A DNA stretch of 64,000 nt from NCBI RefSeq assembly GCF_013386585.1, contig NZ_JACARO010000038.1, positions 124,001 through 188,000 of the forward strand. Direction: 5' to 3'. The translations under genes were made by a program, and so were the position numbers. Of this stretch, positions 47,739 to 56,390 are shown piece after piece. This DNA comes from Pseudomonas sp. P7548 (GTDB taxonomy: Bacteria; Pseudomonadota; Gammaproteobacteria; Pseudomonadales; Pseudomonadaceae). Numbering within the stretch: position 1 is the first letter of the stretch; the number at the start of each line of letters is the position of its first letter. The notes under the pieces are model-generated. The model had not been told where the DNA came from. It was given only the letters and a program-made list of their open reading frames with translations, and did no database searches.

Positions 47739-48652
47739 AGCACCTTGTACTCGCACTGCTGGGGCTGCTGGCCGTCGCCTCGGCTCCTTTTGCCCAGGCC
47801 GTGGAGATCCTTCGCTGGGAACGCATGCCCCTGGCCGTGCCCCTGCGTGTCGGGCAGGAGCGCGTCGTGTTTATCAACCGGAACGTCCGCGTGGGCGTGC
47901 CCGCGGGCGTCGGCGAGCGCTTGCGGGTGCAGAGTGCGGGCGGCGCGGTGTACCTGCGCGCGAGCGAGCCGATCGAGCCCACACGGCTGCAATTGCAGGA
48001 TGCCGACACGGGCGCGCTGATTCTGCTCGATATCGCGGCCGAGCCGGCCAAGGACGGCGAAGCCGAGTTGGAGCCGGTGCGCATCGTCGAGGGCGACAGC
48101 GCCCCGACGCGCTATGGCGATCAAGCCGACGGAGCAGACGACGCCCCGGCGCGCGCCCAGGACCAGGCAGGCGCGCGGGCAGCGCGGCGTGAAACCCCGG
48201 TTCCGGTCGTGCTGACGCGCTTCGCCGCGCAGAACCTCTACGCACCGCTGCGCACCGTGGAGCCGCTGCCGGGCGTCATGCGGGTGAACCTGCGCCGCGA
48301 TCTCGACCTCGGCACGCTGGTGCCGACGCTGCCGGTGCGCGCAGTTGCGCTCGCCTCGTGGCGTCTGGAAGACCAGTGGGTCACAGCCGTGCGCCTCACC
48401 AATAGCAGCGGCGGCTGGATCACCCTGGACCCGCGCGTGTTGCAGGGCGATTTCCTCACCGCCACCTTCCAGCACGAAGCACTCGGCCCGCGCGGGACGC
48501 CAGAGGACACGACCGTCCTGTACTTGGTGACGCGGGGGCACGGCCTCGCGCAATCGCTGCTGCCGGCGATCAACCGCTTCGACCCAGCCGTGCATCTGCC
48601 GCAGCCCGAAGCCGAGGCCACCGACGACAAGGAGGCCCGCCATGCGCAGTAA
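47735..48652 (+). CDS. TIGR03749-family protein (TraK/VirB9-like)
   Basis: A 305-residue periplasmic protein with a signal peptide (about 22 residues, ending PFAQA). A beta-rich N-terminal domain begins EILRWERMPLAVPLRVGQER. A charged linker (about 130-150) and a C-terminal domain (FAAQNLYAPLRT) follow. It matches the outer core-complex component. It overlaps the next gene by 11 bases. Confidence 0.88.
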   Translation: MKHLVLALLGLLAVASAPFAQAVEILRWERMPLAVPLRVGQERVVFINRNVRVGVPAGVGERLRVQSAGGAVYLRASEPIEPTRLQLQDADTGALILLDIAAEPAKDGEAELEPVRIVEGDSAPTRYGDQADGADDAPARAQDQAGARAARRETPVPVVLTRFAAQNLYAPLRTVEPLPGVMRVNLRRDLDLGTLVPTLPVRAVALASWRLEDQWVTAVRLTNSSGGWITLDPRVLQGDFLTATFQHEALGPRGTPEDTTVLYLVTRGHGLAQSLLPAINRFDPAVHLPQPEAEATDDKEARHAQ

Positions 48653-50072
48653 CGGACTCCTGAAGTGGTTAATGATCCCCGTGGCCCTGCTGGTGCTGTT
48701 CGTCGCCATCCGGCTGTTTTCGGGTGGAGGCTCGTCGGCGCCGCCCGCTGCGGATGCCGGCGCCAAGCTCACGCCGGAGGAGATGAAGGCGCTGGGCATC
48801 GAGGGCGATACCCCCCGCGATACCGTGGCGACGCTCGTGGCGCAAGTGAAGCAGTTGCGCACCGAACTGCAGACGGCGCTGTCCGACAACAAGTCCCAGC
48901 GCGAAGAGAACCAGCGCCTGCGCCAACGCGAGAACTCGATCGACCAGCGCATCAATTCGGCGCTGGAGACCGAGCGCTCCAACCTGCGCCGCGACCAGCA
49001 GCAGGCAGCCAGCGAACGCCAGCAGACCGAGGGACTGCTCGCCGACCTGCAGCGGCGCCTGGAAGGCATCGGCGGGCGCGGCGGCGGCCACGCCGATCTA
49101 CCCGTGGGCCTGGGGCTGCGTAACGGCGACGAGGCAGGCATGGAAGGCGGCGTGCGCTGGGTCGAGCCGGACGACGCGAAGCCCGCTGATGGGCGTAACG
49201 GCAGTCGCGGCACGGGTGGCGGCATGAGCTTTCCGACGAGCTTCGGCCCCGCGCAGAGCACGCTGGAAACCACGGCACAAACCGTGGCGAACGCGGGCGC
49301 CCGCGCCGCAGGCGTCAAGAGCGCCAAGCCGGTCTATACGGTGCCGACCAACTCGACGCTGATGGGATCGGTGGCAATGACGGCGCTGATCGGCCGCGTG
49401 CCGATCGACGGTACGGTCAACGATCCGTATCCGTTCAAAGTCCTGGTCGGTCCCGACAATCTCACGGCAAACGGTATCGACATTCCCGACGTGGCGGGCG
49501 CCGTGTTTTCCGGCACGGCCTCGGGCGACTGGACGCTCTCTTGCGTGCGCGGCCAGGTGCGCAGCATCACCTTTGTGTTCCATGACGGGACCATTCGGAC
49601 GATTCCCGAAGACCGCGACGGCAACCAGCAGAACAACCAGCAGCAGAACTCTCAAAGTGGGGGCCTGGGCTGGATCAGCGATCCCTATGGCATTCCCTGC
49701 GTCAGCGGAGAGCGGCGCAGCAACGCCCAGCAGTACCTCGGTTCGCAGGCGCTGATCACCGCGGCGGGTGCTGGCGTGGCCTCGCTCATCGACAGCGACA
49801 GCGGTCAGATGTCCTACGTGGGCGCAGACGGTTCCATCGGCAGCGTCGGCATTTCCAGCAACGAGGCCGTAGGTCGCATCCTGGCCGGTGGCGTGCGCGA
49901 CATGGCCGATTGGGTGAACAAGTTGTACGGCCAGGCCTTCGCCGCCGTCTATGTCCAACCCGGCGCAAAGGTCGCCGTCCACCTCGAAAAGCCGCTCGCC
50001 ATCGATTTCGATCCCGAAGGTCGCAAGGTCGATCACCGTGCAGGAGAAAGCCATGCTCTCGAACTTGAATAA
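48642..50072 (+). CDS. TIGR03752-family protein (TraB/VirB10-like)
   Basis: A 476-residue protein with one N-terminal membrane helix (about 7-25) and a long Gln/Arg/Glu coiled coil (about 60-148). A Gly-rich linker precedes the C-terminal beta-barrel domain (PVYTVPTNSTLMGSVAMTAL, LVGPDNLTANGIDIP) typical of VirB10/TraB. It spans the envelope and links inner and outer membrane parts. The end overlaps the lipoprotein gene by 20 bases. Confidence 0.9.
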   Translation: MRSNGLLKWLMIPVALLVLFVAIRLFSGGGSSAPPAADAGAKLTPEEMKALGIEGDTPRDTVATLVAQVKQLRTELQTALSDNKSQREENQRLRQRENSIDQRINSALETERSNLRRDQQQAASERQQTEGLLADLQRRLEGIGGRGGGHADLPVGLGLRNGDEAGMEGGVRWVEPDDAKPADGRNGSRGTGGGMSFPTSFGPAQSTLETTAQTVANAGARAAGVKSAKPVYTVPTNSTLMGSVAMTALIGRVPIDGTVNDPYPFKVLVGPDNLTANGIDIPDVAGAVFSGTASGDWTLSCVRGQVRSITFVFHDGTIRTIPEDRDGNQQNNQQQNSQSGGLGWISDPYGIPCVSGERRSNAQQYLGSQALITAAGAGVASLIDSDSGQMSYVGADGSIGSVGISSNEAVGRILAGGVRDMADWVNKLYGQAFAAVYVQPGAKVAVHLEKPLAIDFDPEGRKVDHRAGESHALELE

Positions 50073-50493
50073 GGGCCTGGCGCTGGCCCTTGCCGTCGCG
50101 GTGCTCGGCGGCTGCGCCACCAGCAAGGAAAAGCTGCTGCCCCACGGCGACAGCACGATGATGGACATCTGGCAGCAGAACGCCGGTGACGGCGGCGGTG
50201 GCGCCGGCCAGGTGGCACGCAGGCAATTGCTCGACGCGCGCCAGAGCCTGCGCCGGCCGCTGACCGAGATGGATGTACAGGCCGCGCCCGCCGAGCAGAT
50301 GCGCTACACGCGCACAGCGCGCAACGAGGTCTATCGCCAGTTCCAGCGCCTGCCGAATCCCGACCTGGTGATGTACGTGTACCCGCACCTGGCAGGCACG
50401 GACCCGGTGCCCGTGCCGGGCTATACGACGGTTTTTCCCTTGTACCAGCGCGTGCAGTACGCCATGCCGGGCGAGCGCGTGGAGGACTACTGA
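50053..50493 (+). CDS. TIGR03751-family lipoprotein (TraV/VirB7-like)
   Basis: A 146-residue protein with a lipoprotein signal (VAVLGGC, lipidated Cys21). A conserved region follows (RQSLRRPLTEMDVQA and YPHLAGTDPVPVPGYTTVFP). It is the outer-membrane lipoprotein of the core complex. The ATG at 50053 follows CAGGAGA. The stop shares a base with the next start (TGATG). Confidence 0.88.
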   Translation: MLSNLNKGLALALAVAVLGGCATSKEKLLPHGDSTMMDIWQQNAGDGGGGAGQVARRQLLDARQSLRRPLTEMDVQAAPAEQMRYTRTARNEVYRQFQRLPNPDLVMYVYPHLAGTDPVPVPGYTTVFPLYQRVQYAMPGERVEDY

Positions 50494-53375
50494 TGCGCTG
50501 GAAACTCCCCTGGCACAAGTCGGCCGCGCCGAAGCTGGCCGCATCCGGCGCAGGCGATGACGAGCGGCCGGAGGGCTGGCAACGCCACGTCGAGGCCTTG
50601 CGCCAGGCCGGCATCCCAGAACCCGGCACGGCGGTCCATGGCCGCAGGCCGGCGACCGTGGCCGACGAGCAGGCGCTGTACGACGTCGCGCCGTCGTTCG
50701 CGGAATTCCTGCCCTGGGTGGAGTTCCTGCCCGATTCGAAGTCCATGCTGCTGGAAGACGGGCAATCGGTCGCGGCATTCTACGAGCTGGTGCCGCTGGG
50801 CACCGAGGGCCGGGAACCCGGCTGGCTCGCGCATGCCCGCGACGCCTTGGAGAACGCGCTCCAGGACTCGTTCGATGAACTGGACGAGAACCCCTGGGTA
50901 CTCCAGCTCTACGCCCAGGACGAACCCAGCTTCGACCAGTACATGCAGACCCTGCGCGACTACGTGCAGCCGCGCGCCCGCAATACGGCTTTCACCGAGT
51001 TCTACCTTCGCTTCTTCGGACACCACCTGCGCGCGGTAGCGAAGCCGGGCGGGCTGTTCGAGGACACGGTGGTCACGCGGCTGCGTTGGCGCGGCCAGAC
51101 GCGGCGCGTGCGCATGGTCGTCTATCGCCGGGCCACCGGGCAGGCGAGCCGCCGCGGCCAGACGCCCGAGCAGATGCTGAACATCGTCTGTGATCGCCTG
51201 TGTGGCGGGCTGGCGAACGCCGGCATCCAGGCCCGGCGCATGGTCGCGGCCGACGTCCATGACTGGCTACTGCGGTGGTTTAACCCGCGTCCCACGCTGC
51301 TCGGCCCTGGGGTCGAGGACCGCGAACGCTTCTATGCGCTGGCACGCTACCCCGACGAGACAGAAGACGGTGAGATCGAGCTGGCGAGCGGACGGGATTT
51401 CAGCCAGCGGCTTTTCTTCAGCCAGCCACGTTCGGACGCGGAGCACGGCACCTGGCACTTCGACGGCATGCCGCATCGTGTGCTGGTCACTGACCGGCTG
51501 CGCATGCCGCCCGGCACGGGGCATTTGACTGGCGAAACTCGCAAAGGCGATGCGATCAATACGCTGTTCGATCAGATGCCCGAGGACACGACGATGTGTC
51601 TGACCATGGTGGCGACCCCCCAGGACATCCTCGAATCGCACCTGAACCACCTGGCGAAGAAGGCAGTCGGCGAAACACTGGCATCGGAACAGACGCTCAA
51701 GGATGTGCAGGAGGCCCGCTCGCTGATCGGCAGCGCGCACAAGCTGTACCGGGGAACACTGGCGTTCTATTTGCGCGGCCGGGATGAAGCCGAACTGGAC
51801 CGGCGCGGCCTTGATCTGGCGAACGTGATGCTTAACGCCGGTTTGCAGCCCGTGCGCGAGGACGATGAAGTCGCGCCTTTGAACAGTTATCTGCGCTGGC
51901 TGCCGTGCTGCTACAACCCGAGCCAGGATCGACGGAACTGGTTCACCCAACTGATGTTCGCCCAGCACGTGGCGAACCTCTCACCGGCCTGGGGCCGCAG
52001 CCAGGGCACGGGCCATCCGGGTAATACGTTCTTCAATCGAGGCGGCGGGCCGATCACCTTTGACCCGCTCAACCGCCTGGATCGGCAGATGAACGCGCAC
52101 CTGTTCCTGTTCGGCCCCACCGGCTCCGGCAAAAGCGCAACGCTCAACAACCTCTTGAACCAGGTCACGGCCATCTACCGGCCGCGCCTCTTCATCGTGG
52201 AAGCCGGCAACAGCTTCGGCTTGTTCAGCGATTTCGCCAAGCGCCTGGGCCTGACTGTGAACCGGGTCAAGCTGGCCCCTGGCTCGGGCATCAGCCTGGC
52301 GCCGTTCGCCGACGCGCGTCGGCTGATCGAAACGCCGAGCGACGTGCAGACGCTGGATGCCGATGTGCTGGACGAGGACATGCCACCCGATGCATCGGCC
52401 ATGGAAGCGGACGAGCAGCGCGACGTACTCGGCGAGTTGGAAATCACCGCACGGCTGATGATCACCGGCGGCGAGGATAAAGAAGAGGCCCGGATGACGC
52501 GGGCCGATCGCTCGCTCATCCGCCAGTGCATCCTCGACGCCGCCGAGCATTGCGTGGCCGAGAAGCGCACGGTGCTCACGCGCGACGTGCGCAACGCGCT
52601 GCGCGAGCGCGGCCAGGACCCAACGCTGCCAGAGATGCGGCGCGTGCGGCTGCTGGAGATGGCAGATGCCATGGACATGTTCTGTCAAGGCACCGATGGC
52701 GAAATGTTCGACCGCGACGGCACGCCGTGGCCCGAGGCCGACATCACCCTGGTCGATCTGGCGACCTATGCCCGCGAAGGCTACAACGCGCAGCTTTCCA
52801 TCGCCTACATCAGCCTGATCAGCACGGTGAACAACATCGCCGAGCGCGACCAGTACCTGGGCCGCCCGATCATCAACGTGACCGATGAAGGGCACATCAT
52901 CACCAAGAACCCGCTGCTCGCGCCCTACGTCGTGAAGATCACGAAGATGTGGCGCAAGTTGGGTGCCTGGTTTTGGCTCGCGACGCAGAATATCGACGAT
53001 CTGCCGCGCGCCGCGGAACCCATGCTCAACATGATCGAGTGGTGGATCTGCCTGTCGATGCCGCCGGACGAGGTAGAGAAGATCGCCCGGTTCCGCGAAC
53101 TCTCGCCCGCGCAGAAAGCGCTGATGCTTTCGGCGCGCAAAGAGGCGGGGAAATTCACCGAGGGCGTCATCCTCTCCAAGAGCATGGAAGTGCTGTTCCG
53201 CGCCGTGCCGCCGAGCCTGTACCTCGCGCTCGCGCAAACCGAACCCGAAGAGAAGGCAGAGCGCTACCAGCTCATGCAGCAATACGGCTGCACCGAGCTG
53301 GAAGCAGCTTTCAAGGTCGCCGAGAAGATCGACCAGGCACGCGGCATCGAGTCGCCGGCCTTGGAACTGTCGTAA
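50493..53375 (+). CDS. traC: TraC/VirB4-type conjugative transfer ATPase (TIGR03744)
   Basis: A 960-residue cytoplasmic ATPase. The C-terminal half holds Walker A GPTGSGKS (541-548), with INVTDEGHIITKNP as Walker B and WFWLATQNIDDLPRA as the following motif. The N-terminal half (residues 1-450) is the membrane-associating VirB4 domain. It energises pilus assembly and channel function. Translationally coupled to the lipoprotein gene; the DsbA-like gene follows after 13 bases. Confidence 0.93.
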   Translation: MRWKLPWHKSAAPKLAASGAGDDERPEGWQRHVEALRQAGIPEPGTAVHGRRPATVADEQALYDVAPSFAEFLPWVEFLPDSKSMLLEDGQSVAAFYELVPLGTEGREPGWLAHARDALENALQDSFDELDENPWVLQLYAQDEPSFDQYMQTLRDYVQPRARNTAFTEFYLRFFGHHLRAVAKPGGLFEDTVVTRLRWRGQTRRVRMVVYRRATGQASRRGQTPEQMLNIVCDRLCGGLANAGIQARRMVAADVHDWLLRWFNPRPTLLGPGVEDRERFYALARYPDETEDGEIELASGRDFSQRLFFSQPRSDAEHGTWHFDGMPHRVLVTDRLRMPPGTGHLTGETRKGDAINTLFDQMPEDTTMCLTMVATPQDILESHLNHLAKKAVGETLASEQTLKDVQEARSLIGSAHKLYRGTLAFYLRGRDEAELDRRGLDLANVMLNAGLQPVREDDEVAPLNSYLRWLPCCYNPSQDRRNWFTQLMFAQHVANLSPAWGRSQGTGHPGNTFFNRGGGPITFDPLNRLDRQMNAHLFLFGPTGSGKSATLNNLLNQVTAIYRPRLFIVEAGNSFGLFSDFAKRLGLTVNRVKLAPGSGISLAPFADARRLIETPSDVQTLDADVLDEDMPPDASAMEADEQRDVLGELEITARLMITGGEDKEEARMTRADRSLIRQCILDAAEHCVAEKRTVLTRDVRNALRERGQDPTLPEMRRVRLLEMADAMDMFCQGTDGEMFDRDGTPWPEADITLVDLATYAREGYNAQLSIAYISLISTVNNIAERDQYLGRPIINVTDEGHIITKNPLLAPYVVKITKMWRKLGAWFWLATQNIDDLPRAAEPMLNMIEWWICLSMPPDEVEKIARFRELSPAQKALMLSARKEAGKFTEGVILSKSMEVLFRAVPPSLYLALAQTEPEEKAERYQLMQQYGCTELEAAFKVAEKIDQARGIESPALELS

Positions 53376-53388
53376 GCCGGAGAACACC

Positions 53389-54153
53389 ATGGAGCAGAAG
53401 CGTCCTTCCATTCCGATACAAGTCCAGGCGTTCCGCCGTCGCCACAGGCGGCCCCGCTGGCCTTGGGCCTTGACTGCTGCGCTGGTCGCGCTGCTGCTGA
53501 TCTGGCTCGTGTCCCGGTCGCCCGGCGAATCCTCATCGCAGTCGCCCACGCCGGCTAGCACGGCGCAGATGGCCGGGCCGCCCTGGAAAATGGGCAACCC
53601 CGAGGGCCGTTTCACACTGACGCTCTATGCCGATCTGGAATGTCCGTTCTGCCGGGAGTACTTCCCGCAGCTCAAGCGCTGGGTCGGCAGCAACGCCGAC
53701 GTGACCCTGCAATGGCATCACCAGCCGCTGGCTGCGCACGAGCCGGCCGCGTTGGCCGAGGCGCGTCTGGTCGAGTGCGTCGCCGAAGCCGGCGGGCATG
53801 CTGCCTTCTGGCGAGCCGTCGAGTGGGTCTATGCCCACACGCGCAGCGACGGCCTGGGACTGCCCGATGGCCTGCGCTACCCCGAATCGACGCCGGCCGT
53901 CGAGCAGTGCATGGCAAGCGAGCGGGTCGACGCGGCCATCCGCGCCCAGGCCGCGGAAGCCACGAAAAGCGGCGTGACGGCCACGCCGTCGCTGCGCCTG
54001 CTCGATCGCCAGACGGGTCAGTCCATCCTGCTGCAGGGACCGATCGAAGGCGATGCCTTGCTGTCGGCCATGGACATGCTGTCCGCTGATGAACCACCCG
54101 CCACACCCGCCACCGAAATGCCTGCCGACGTTGTCGGCGACATGCCCAGGTAG
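53389..54153 (+). CDS. DsbA/DsbG-like thiol:disulfide protein of the transfer operon
   Basis: A 254-residue protein: a basic cytoplasmic N terminus, one membrane helix (about 25-43), and a thioredoxin-fold domain with CPFC active site (Cys85, Cys88) in YADLECPFCREYFPQL. The cis-proline loop is GVTATPSLRLLD. It would form or shuffle disulfides in cysteine-rich transfer proteins such as TIGR03756. The last ten codons (MPADVVGDMPR) lie inside the structured RNA element that precedes radC, so coding and RNA structure overlap. Confidence 0.85.
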   Translation: MEQKRPSIPIQVQAFRRRHRRPRWPWALTAALVALLLIWLVSRSPGESSSQSPTPASTAQMAGPPWKMGNPEGRFTLTLYADLECPFCREYFPQLKRWVGSNADVTLQWHHQPLAAHEPAALAEARLVECVAEAGGHAAFWRAVEWVYAHTRSDGLGLPDGLRYPESTPAVEQCMASERVDAAIRAQAAEATKSGVTATPSLRLLDRQTGQSILLQGPIEGDALLSAMDMLSADEPPATPATEMPADVVGDMPR

Positions 54154-54252
54154 CCCGCGGTCCTTGAGGCTACGGCGCAGTCTTCTGCGCTGACCGCTCC
54201 CCGTTCGCTCCGCATCCTGGCCGCGAACAATCACCTCTGCGTGGTGGTGGAT
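54117..54252 (+). ncRNA. radC-type structured RNA, copy B (5' leader of radC)
   Basis: Stems are GCCGAC/GTCGGC (54124-54129, 54133-54138), GCGCAG/CTGCGC (54175-54180, 54185-54190) and GTTCGC/GCGAAC (54203-54208, 54223-54228). The loop GCATCC (54212-54217) pairs with terminal GGATGC (54246-54251). Compared with copy A at 19804, stems 1 and 3 change in both arms together. Position before radC matches the known radC RNA motif. It starts within the dsbA-like gene. Confidence 0.75.
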
Positions 54253-54264
54253 GCACCTTGTTCC

Positions 54265-54337
54265 GTTGTTCTCATCCCCAGGAGGGCTTGCCCTCCCAGG
54301 GCGTGCGCCCTCTGATCTCATCATCCGGAGGTTCGCC
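54265..54337 (+). promoter_or_regulatory. Leader element before radC: GTTCTCATCCCC plus two hairpins
   Basis: GGAGGGC/GCCCTCC (about 54278-54293) and AGGGCG/CGCCCT (54295-54308) precede the CCGGAGG ribosome site. Its CATCC could compete with the RNA loop for the GGATG at 54246. Confidence 0.45.
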
Positions 54338-54832
54338 ATGTCTCTCGTCGTCAATGACTCCTGCGTGGAGTCGCTTTCCGCTGTCGCAGCCCAGCGTGAG
54401 GACTGGATCATCCAGCAGGCTATCGCGCTGCTGGAGAGACGGATCTTCAAAGTCGGACCGTGCCTCAGCCGACCGGCCGCCGTGCGGGACTACCTGCGTC
54501 TAAAACTGGTCGCTGAGCCCAACGAGGTATTCGCAATCGTTTTCCTGGACAGCATGCACCAAGTGTTGGCCTACGAGCCGATGTTCAGGGGCACGATCAA
54601 TTCGACTGCGGTCTATCCCCGTGTCGTCGTGCAGCGTGTATTGGAGCTGAAAGCCGCCGCAGTGGTCTTCGCGCACCAGCACCCCTCGGGTGTCACTGAG
54701 CCGTCGAGCGCCGATCGTGCGCTGACCCAGCAACTGCAGGCAGCGCTGGCGCTGATCGATGTTCGGGTACTGGATCACATCATCGTTGGCCAGGGGATTC
54801 CGTACTCCTTCGCGGAGCACAGCTTGCTGTAG
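54338..54832 (+). CDS. radC: RadC/JAB-domain protein
   Basis: A 164-residue protein with the JAMM metal motif: HQHPSG (113-118) followed by Asp126 in EPSSADRAL, plus an upstream conserved glutamate (EVFAIVFLD). RadC-like proteins are common on ICEs and phages; despite the name, a repair role is doubtful and anti-restriction or peptidase-like roles have been proposed. The ATG at 54338 follows CGGAGG. The gene is controlled by its own structured leader inside the transfer operon. Confidence 0.92.
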   Translation: MSLVVNDSCVESLSAVAAQREDWIIQQAIALLERRIFKVGPCLSRPAAVRDYLRLKLVAEPNEVFAIVFLDSMHQVLAYEPMFRGTINSTAVYPRVVVQRVLELKAAAVVFAHQHPSGVTEPSSADRALTQQLQAALALIDVRVLDHIIVGQGIPYSFAEHSLL

Positions 54833-54851
54833 CGCATCGTTCATTGATCAC

Positions 54852-54882
54852 AACGGGGGCTTCGGCCTCCGTTTCTTCCTTG
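54852..54882 (+). terminator. Terminator after radC
   Basis: AACGGGGGC-TTC-GGCCTCCGTT (one G-T pair) followed by TCTTCCTT. Confidence 0.65.
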
Positions 54883-54921
54883 CCCCGAAGCAAGCAGGTA
54901 TGCGGGGTGTCCGCGATGCGC

Positions 54922-54945
54922 ATTGTTTGTGGGGGCTGCACCGGA
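54922..54945 (+). promoter_or_regulatory. Shared late-promoter motif before TIGR03757
   Basis: ATTGTTTGTGGGGGCTGC starts 69 bases before the ATG at 54991, after the radC terminator, so a new transcription unit begins here. Confidence 0.55.
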
Positions 54946-54990
54946 TTCGGCGTTTGACTATGGCCCTGATCAACTTCCGGGGCACGTGTC

Positions 54991-55437
54991 ATGCCAGCAT
55001 CTTTTCCCAGGTTCGCGCCAAGCTGGCGAGCCCTTGGCCTGGCCGTTGCACTGCCGGTGTCCTTGGGTGTCTTTAGTCCGGCCACATTCGCTGCCGATGT
55101 GCTGGTCATCACCGACAGCCGCCATCCGGTCAAGACCATGGGCGGCGAGCGGCTGATCGAGCTGGACGAAGCGCACCGGATCGAAGCGGAGCTTTCTGCG
55201 GAACTGCCCGCCGAACCCGAGCAGGCGACCGCCATCGTCAAGCGCCGACTGAACAGCGGCGGCACCGATCTCCAACGCCGCATCGCTTCCGCCTACCAGG
55301 GCGTCACCGACGCGTGGAGCCTGGGCATCACCAGCATCCCGGCCGTCGTGGTGGATCAACGCTACGTCGTCTATGGCGAACCGGATGTGGCCCGCGCAGT
55401 CGCTCGCATCGAGCAGCACTGGAGGGCCCAGCCGTGA
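54991..55437 (+). CDS. TIGR03757-family ICE protein (TrbC-like, PFL_4709-like)
   Basis: A 148-residue exported protein with signal peptide (ending TFAAD) and a thioredoxin-like domain (VLVITDSRHPV, then GITSIPAVVVDQRYVVYG) without the CxxC pair. This resembles F-type TrbC/TraW components needed for pilus assembly. It is the first gene of the last transfer operon. Its stop overlaps the GTG start of the next gene (GTGA). Confidence 0.85.
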   Translation: MPASFPRFAPSWRALGLAVALPVSLGVFSPATFAADVLVITDSRHPVKTMGGERLIELDEAHRIEAELSAELPAEPEQATAIVKRRLNSGGTDLQRRIASAYQGVTDAWSLGITSIPAVVVDQRYVVYGEPDVARAVARIEQHWRAQP

Positions 55438-56381
55438 CCCGCCCATTCGACCTGATGCGCCGCCTGCGTGCTGGCGTGGCGTCCGTTCTGCTGCTCAGCG
55501 CCACGGGCAGCTACGCGCTCAACACCGCAACCATCGTCGGCTCGGTGGCATCGCCAGACTGCCTCGAATACCGCGTCGTCGGGATCTGCTACTGGCTCTA
55601 CTGCACCTGGACGGGCTGTACGGTACGCACGTCCATCAAGGTCCGCCACTACATCCCCGATGCGATCGTCTCCAGCTACAGCAACACCGGCGAAAACCCC
55701 TGGATCGAAGTCCGGCCGATGAGCACGCCCAACCCATCCGCCCAAACCGGCGGGGACGGAACGACGAACGAGGACCACGAAAACAACCTCGCCAAGTTCA
55801 AGAACGCGGACGTCATCGGGCACCCGGGCGTCGAGGTGTTCAACCAGTTCGTGTCGTCCTCGGGCTACTTCTGCGAGGGTGCGGGCACGGCGTTCATGCC
55901 GTACTTGCTCGGCACCCTGGACACGCTGGCCTGGCGCTACAACGTGCCCGAGATGGCCTACCCGGAGGCGCTAATTCCCGGCATGCGTGAGGTCGGTGCA
56001 CGCACCACGATGAACCTCTGGGGCAACGTGTATCCCCGCGGGGGTTTCCTGCACCAGACCGACGACCACAAGGCCAGTGCAGTGGTGGCCCAGCGCGCAG
56101 GCGATGTCGTCACGCGCCGGGGACAGATCCACGTTTATCAGCCGCTGCTCGCCAACTCCCGCGATGGCTACTGGCCGGCTGGCGCGCTCATGGAGAGCGA
56201 TGCCTCGACGGGCAAGTGGCAGGAACTCACGCCAGTCCTGTCCTCGTCCTGCTCGGTCTTCCCGCGCAGCGGCGCCCTGACACAGGCCCGGCAAGGCGAT
56301 TACGCCTGGGCGCTGTGGCGGCCCTATGCGTGCTGCGAACGCCGGGGCCAGGTGTTTCTCGGCAGCGTCGATTTCCTCTGA
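55434..56381 (+). CDS. TIGR03756-family ICE protein (TraU-like, PFL_4710-like)
   Basis: A 315-residue cysteine-rich periplasmic protein with signal peptide (about 29 residues, ending GSYALNT). Many cysteines in CLEYRVVGICYWLYCTWTGC are as in TraU. It probably needs the operon's DsbA-like protein for folding. It starts with GTG at 55434, overlapping the previous stop; no ATG nearby gives a signal peptide. Confidence 0.87.
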   Translation: MTRPFDLMRRLRAGVASVLLLSATGSYALNTATIVGSVASPDCLEYRVVGICYWLYCTWTGCTVRTSIKVRHYIPDAIVSSYSNTGENPWIEVRPMSTPNPSAQTGGDGTTNEDHENNLAKFKNADVIGHPGVEVFNQFVSSSGYFCEGAGTAFMPYLLGTLDTLAWRYNVPEMAYPEALIPGMREVGARTTMNLWGNVYPRGGFLHQTDDHKASAVVAQRAGDVVTRRGQIHVYQPLLANSRDGYWPAGALMESDASTGKWQELTPVLSSSCSVFPRSGALTQARQGDYAWALWRPYACCERRGQVFLGSVDFL

Positions 56382-56390
56382 GGTGGTGCC

